This document shows positions 60,601-64,000 of a stretch of 64,000 bases of DNA, piece after piece (position 1 is the first letter of the stretch; the number at the start of each line of letters is the position of its first letter). The notes beneath the pieces were generated by a model that saw only the letters and a program-made list of their open reading frames with translations, ran no database searches and was not told the DNA's origin. The stretch lies in assembly GCF_000208865.1 (NCBI RefSeq), contig NC_018397.1, positions 1,922,001 through 1,986,000 of the forward strand, written 5' to 3'. Origin of the DNA: Neospora caninum Liverpool (lineage: Eukaryota; Apicomplexa; Conoidasida; Eucoccidiorida; Sarcocystidae). The position numbers and the translations under genes are program-made.

Positions 60601-62157
60601 CCTTGCATGTGCACACTGGAGAAAGAGGTCGCCATCACTTTCGAAGTGGACAGTCTCACGCAGTCTTTCTGCAGCCTGGAACTCGTGAGCCTCTCGTTGG
60701 CCCGAGGGGTAGGGAAGCGCCCACACTCGTGGCTGAGAAACCGTCGACTGGATTCGCCGTTTCCTCTGCTCTCTCTCTCTGTGTTTTCTGCGCAGCTCTT
60801 GTTGATCATCGTCGTCAAGTACCAGACGTGTTTCATTCACGCTCCCGCCCGGGCGCAGCTTCGCGAGTTCCTCGTTTCCTTCGTCTTCCCAGGAGACCCC
60901 GCGACGCAAATGCTCTTTCGAGACCATGTCCAGGCGGTTGTTCACGCTCGCATTCGGCATTTCAGAGACTCCGTCGGACGAACCCTGCGGCAGAACCAGC
61001 CGACAAGCCGCCGCCGGTGCTTCGCCGGGGAGTCAGGACCAGGACAGGCAGACGGCTGGGGAGCCGGTGACGCTGGCGCCGAGCTTGGCGTCTCGGGAAG
61101 GTCGGCCGTGGCTACCGCCTTCTCGAACAAGAGTGCGAGTCCAGAGAGTCCGCGCCGCGGTGTGTCGCCGGCGCTCGCGGCGCGCGCTTCCGGGTGCGCA
61201 AACAGGGACCGGCGAGAGGAAGAAGAAAGCGGAAACAGAAGAGAATTCGGCGCGAGCACGGCCGAGTTCCTGCCGACCGCAACTGCTCAAACGGCTGCAA
61301 GCAACCCGGGCCGGAGCCGTCCTTCGGGAACTGCGCCGGAGAGCTTCACGAGACGCGCTGGAGCAGACACGAAGAAAGGCCAGAGAGGCGGTCTACTCGA
61401 CGCAGTTGGAGGCGGGCAACACATCCGCCGCCTGGAGAACCCGTTCAGCCCGGTCCCGTCTGAGGACGAGCACCTGTGGAACGCAGGCGAATTTTCGGAT
61501 CGGCGCCTCGCAGTCGAGACCCGAAGAAACGGGTTGATGGCTGGGAACTCGGGTGCTGTACGCAGGGGTCGGAGGAACGGAGACAGTAGCCTCGTTGATG
61601 ATCACGACTGGACCGGGACACAGGGGAAATCGCGAGAGCAGCTGCTCGAACAACTCCAACAGACTCTCCTCATAGCCACCGGAAATGGACGAGACGAAGG
61701 CCTTGCGTCGCTCTCCTGGGATGCACAGGATCAGCTCGAACAGCTCCTCCAAAGCGCCGCTACCAACGCGCCTGCTCTCGCGGGCCTTGCAGGACAGCAG
61801 GATGGCACGGGTCCGTGGAGAGGGACTGCCTGTAGCCCGTCATTCGACGAAGAGGGGGGCCAGACCGCTGCGCGCTCAAGAGGGAGACAGAACAACCGAG
61901 ACGAGTGGAACGCATTCAAAGACCTGGGAGAGAATGAAGAACTTCGCCACATCTATGGAGCGTCATCTCGCACCAAAACAGGCAGTGTACATAGCGTGAA
62001 CAACTCCAGGCACGCTTCGCATAGCTTCGCGGGCGATCGCGTCGGAGCGCAGGACACAGGCCATGACGTGGCAGCCTCAAGGAAGGACAGACTTCGAGAT
62101 GCCGGTGAGGAGTCCACTCTTGCGGCCAGAAGCGTGAGGGGATGCAGCAAAATCTAA
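57640..62157 (+). CDS. Large unrecognised protein with one conserved helical region
   Basis: Exon 1 is 57640-60468 and exon 2 is 60796-62157, giving about 1,396 residues. The start is the ATG at 57640 (MQPGTPGPASN); the frame is open another 48 codons upstream to an ATG at 57496. Most of the protein is disordered: Ser/Glu/Gly-rich, with Arg/Gly/Lys-rich, NLS-like tracts around 59630-59800. The conserved-looking part spans the splice. Before it are QVALLKHIYEVLSKAEEYF, LYQLHIKRHLKSC, FPFMPAVPINGVEQ and ILEEMDELLTSLINK. After it are LLLIIVVKYQTCFIHAPA and LREFLVSFVFPGDPATQML. It is rich in helix and hydrophobics and probably a folded domain. I do not recognise it. Given the NLS-like tracts a nuclear protein is plausible but unproven. 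Confidence 0.68.
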   Translation: MQPGTPGPASNPEGSDSSSADPSLLSSFMGGYPQTPDQNTRAADMEGASQVEPSRTVGDATSPKEPAAKNCSSAPAETNPEFKLEVRAYCLEGKDGPRPKTPEAKNDLTIDACSTAHSSSGLKASISSDSCLTGRTEACTPEPSEQNLKRETRDAGSSPAENAEQPPLGSHTDCTSQDRALPCAPESEIVDSSATVTSDAGPAKLCAGSPTPSRPETTGTAEMSSSDNLGNSLSSPDSAACQLDGEGTKSAYQQNLVDVFMQFMKQYQEPAPGEDVQHEGGSLQGVSAADVSAARLWLSAVQREADGGAGWHGSPEALSLLSAAAEGLGASAKGKESEAQASLSRREPSRSRGLGAARSLQCRDSEESWSLSPRRVMGAASELSSGVVAGRVSDRGTGGDVRDFRRGDGGRDGHSGSERQGDEECAGAWTGKGVEAAREWETGVDARGRETSDLDVRALIDYLLRPGALGMDHRESFSRRHELDLAGARNGPQSSRSLRGGAFEGMNYEKESTQDALLSALISRFPNLQHQRLTKDEAREDEDSAQSPAAYRDHVSLPKRVHMRGNFPPDRNMRNSRDPEETESPYQRRRSSMQQTSGKGRCGGIEGNSSGRGAKSMWLGAESDDRGDDRSSGDDRQANKKRGRGPVADEDVEDSALGDEGDDVVKRIRSLGRGKKPGASPPGRADTRSPRAEVSKAGRNRARGAAGRGAGAAGRRNNDDEGSEFLGSEVPGDEASCSGLLLGKREDGHRLPQPDASAASSSRDMEPGSAKRERGPSRGAGNKIGQAGSHDRVDREEPSGAGAEDLEFLDPEGEDEGAANTLITGEDESLSEQQVALLKHIYEVLSKAEEYFSFKSALYQLHIKRHLKSCVCSPSGNNAQNSTKAIRLFPFMPAVPINGVEQRALLGVRKRLEAGGSSVLVPGGPGQQILEEMDELLTSLINKVPWELCGAPQNSRRGDGLHLQENPVRPVEGRNRVVCTSHYRSSTPCMCTLEKEVAITFEVDSLTQSFCSLELVSLSLARGVGKRPHSWLRNRRLDSPFPLLSLSVFSAQLLLIIVVKYQTCFIHAPARAQLREFLVSFVFPGDPATQMLFRDHVQAVVHARIRHFRDSVGRTLRQNQPTSRRRCFAGESGPGQADGWGAGDAGAELGVSGRSAVATAFSNKSASPESPRRGVSPALAARASGCANRDRREEEESGNRREFGASTAEFLPTATAQTAASNPGRSRPSGTAPESFTRRAGADTKKGQRGGLLDAVGGGQHIRRLENPFSPVPSEDEHLWNAGEFSDRRLAVETRRNGLMAGNSGAVRRGRRNGDSSLVDDHDWTGTQGKSREQLLEQLQQTLLIATGNGRDEGLASLSWDAQDQLEQLLQSAATNAPALAGLAGQQDGTGPWRGTACSPSFDEEGGQTAARSRGRQNNRDEWNAFKDLGENEELRHIYGASSRTKTGSVHSVNNSRHASHSFAGDRVGAQDTGHDVAASRKDRLRDAGEESTLAARSVRGCSKI
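60469..60795 (+). other. Stopless 3n intron in the 57640 gene
   Basis: A donor at 60469 (AAG|GTACCG) and an acceptor at 60795, preceded by a CT-rich tract (CTCTCTCTCTGTGTTTTCTG then CGCAG), bound 327 bases. That length is a multiple of three and contains no stop in the host frame, so intron retention would add 109 residues instead of truncating the protein. The polypyrimidine tract and the seamless helix across the join (LLTSLINK-LLLIIVV) argue that it is normally spliced out. Confidence 0.6.
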
Positions 62158-63038
62158 ATCGGGCGACGCAGAAGATTCAGGTGCGGACACCCGCATTCGA
62201 AGCGCCGCCTACAAACGGCTGCCGCTTCCATCGAGGCTCGGGAACGATGCCACCCCACCCATCGTCTCCTCCAGACAATCAAAAAAGAGTGCGGGCGGCG
62301 GAATATGCAAAGTAAAAGGGAGAAGAACCGTGTGTGCTCGGCTGTTGACTACTGAGAGGAGGTCAAGCCGCCGGCGAGAAGACACCCAGAGATATCTTCA
62401 TTGATCAAACAAAGCGAGGAATCCAGTCGCAGGTCTTCTCTGCGAGCCCTGAGTTGGGGAGGCCTCGTGCCCGACGGAAAGAATTCCGTTGGAGAGAAGT
62501 ACACAGCAACGTACTGCTGACTGATCGGGTGTTGTTTCGAGCCGTAGAATCCATACAAAACATCCTCGTAAAAATGTGATTCCTGTCGAAGTGGAAACTG
62601 CTCTCAATTATATGTAGCGTTAAGCCAGAGAGAAAGCGGTTTCTGGTAAAGTGGCTAGTGCTGGTTTGTGTGTCTGCTGTTTTGTCGGGTTTTGTCTTGT
62701 CACAAATATTCGTTGTTCCATTTATATTTGTAAACGTGGAGAAACGGCTTAGGAACCTGCTTGCGCGAACCGTCCATATTTTTCCACGAATGCAGAATTG
62801 CCACTTTGGAGGCCCCTGGGCGATTGGACCACAACAAAAGTGTTGTCCGAGCATTACACAGCAGGAGCTTTCAAATGTGGGAGATTCAGCCGGATTTTTG
62901 ATAGGGAAATCACCCAGGCGCTCAGCCTCACTAACTAAACACTTGTTCTAGGGGCCTTGTTGGCATGCTGCGATTAAAAAGTCTCATTGTTCACTGCATG
63001 GAAAAACAGGAAATACGGACGGGAAAAGCTGAGGCATG
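62158..63038. other. Convergent intergenic region
   Basis: It lies between the 3' ends of the plus-strand 57640 gene and the minus-strand gene ending at 63039. AT content rises from about 62400. No gene, RNA or repeat can be supported; it should contain both 3' untranslated regions. Confidence 0.6.
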
Positions 63039-64000
63039 TTAGGATGTATACACAGCGGCCACAAGATCTTCGATGACGTTGGTGATGCTCACATCTCCAG
63101 CTGCAGTAGATATTGTTGCTGCAGTGTCAGAAAGAGATTCCGCGACAGCGTCTGTGAGTTCAAGAGGTTCCAGAACGCTATCGACAAAGAAACCCATCAA
63201 TGTTGCATATAATTCCTCATTCCCTGTCACCTCTCCTGCTTGTCGAGCAAGATCGAGAATCTTTTCCTTCGTATCCATATTTTGGACTTCAGCAGAGGGT
63301 AGTGCTTCCACGATTGTCACAGTTCTCGCCGGCCCCGAAAACGGCCCAGCGTCTCCGCCAGCCTTTTCGAACTTTGCCGCGATTAAATCCGCGACAATCT
63401 CCGTCAACCCCAGAGGATCCAAAATAGTGTGCACCACCGCCTTACTCACGGCCAAGTAGAGGAGGCCCTTGCCAACTCTGTTTCCGATCTGAAGGGCATG
63501 ACCCAGAATCTTGAGGCAAGCTTCTGGATACAGCAACTTGACGCCTCCAAGAAGGAGCGGGATTTTCAGAAGATCGAAGCCGTCAAACCCTTTTCCCATT
63601 AGCGTCGGGAGCTTCAACAAGTCAGAACTTTTCAGAGCCAACGCAGAGAGTGCCTTGGGAACGAGGAGAGCAGTGGTAAAAGCCTTGGCAGAACTCTTCG
63701 CAAGAAGAAGAGCTTTCACTGCTGCCGCCTTGAAAAGAGCATCTTTCCTTGTCAAAAGCAATGCTGTAACAGCTTTATCCAGTTTGAAGGGGACCAAGAA
63801 GGTGCAGAAAAATGATTTCGCGACACTGACGTAGAACTTCTCTGCTCCCAGAGTTCTACCAAGTTTCTCAGCCAGCGCCAACAGTTCGTGCAGCTCAGCT
63901 TGATCGCCGTTCTTCGAGCCAATCATGCCAACAAGAAGGCTGAGGGGGTTCCACTGGTTCAAGTCTTCTTCCCCTAGAGCGGCTTTGGCTTCAAGAATCA
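63039..64000 (-). CDS. Ala/Leu/Lys-rich protein with three diverged repeats (5' end outside the window)
   Basis: The minus-strand frame is open from the window edge to a TAA at 63039, about 320 residues, with the true start beyond 64000. It is helical and low in disorder, unlike its neighbours, and uses more A/T-ending codons. Three diverged repeats of about 45 residues can be aligned by eye, at about 63885-63750, 63515-63375 and 63265-63130. Their central motifs are FLVPFKLDKAVTALLL, ILDPLGLTEIVADLI and VLEPLELTDAVAESL, each preceded by a L-x-x-A-x-x-x-G-x-x-x-G-x-E-like helix (LGAEKFY, VGKGLLY, TGNEELY). Between the first two lies a long hydrophobic Leu/Lys/Ala segment (LLKIPLLLGGVKLLYPEACL). 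No family is recognised. It could be membrane-associated or a secreted helical protein. No start or signal peptide is visible. Confidence 0.75.
   Translation of the reverse strand, partial: ILEAKAALGEEDLNQWNPLSLLVGMIGSKNGDQAELHELLALAEKLGRTLGAEKFYVSVAKSFFCTFLVPFKLDKAVTALLLTRKDALFKAAAVKALLLAKSSAKAFTTALLVPKALSALALKSSDLLKLPTLMGKGFDGFDLLKIPLLLGGVKLLYPEACLKILGHALQIGNRVGKGLLYLAVSKAVVHTILDPLGLTEIVADLIAAKFEKAGGDAGPFSGPARTVTIVEALPSAEVQNMDTKEKILDLARQAGEVTGNEELYATLMGFFVDSVLEPLELTDAVAESLSDTAATISTAAGDVSITNVIEDLVAAVYTS

Overview
The window looks like nuclear chromosomal DNA from a tissue-cyst-forming coccidian: Toxoplasma gondii or a close relative (Hammondia, Neospora). The grounds are GC-rich genes with many introns, long Ser/Pro/Glu/Arg-rich low-complexity stretches around short conserved domains, long intergenic and untranslated regions, abundant TA and GATA microsatellites, and short AT-rich pieces that read as mitochondrial cox1 inside introns. 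No prokaryotic features, tRNA, rRNA or CRISPR arrays were found.

Layout. (1) 1-14396, minus: a very large BRWD/PHIP-type chromatin reader. It has a WD40 propeller, then an extended PHD finger, then a cryptic-Tudor-like module and the start of a bromodomain that is cut by the window edge. (2) 14397-19234: divergent intergenic region. (3) 19235-about 25108, plus: a leucine-rich-repeat protein, probably spliced to a downstream acidic, low-complexity exon. (4) 27408-35694, minus: a SET1/MLL-class histone lysine methyltransferase in seven exons. (5) 40129-41469, minus: an unrecognised protein of about 446 residues. (6) 44296-45381, minus: a two-exon FUN14-domain membrane protein with an EF-hand-like loop. 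(7) 48307-52027, minus: a six-exon PPPDE (DeSI-type) isopeptidase fused to PUB and UBA domains. (8) 52028-57639: divergent intergenic region with weak orphan reading frames. (9) 57640-62157, plus: a large unrecognised, mostly disordered protein with one conserved helical region interrupted by an intron. (10) 63039 to the window end, minus: the 3' part of an Ala/Leu/Lys-rich protein with three diverged repeats.

Themes. Two neighbouring genes belong to histone-mark biology: a SET1-class writer and a BRWD/PHIP-class reader. Two others touch ubiquitin/p97 and organelle-membrane biology (DeSI-PUB-UBA and FUN14). Introns carry two mitochondrial cox1-like insertions and most of the microsatellites. 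Most exon joins were chosen by matching splice-site consensus, reading-frame phase and family similarity. They are predictions without transcript evidence.
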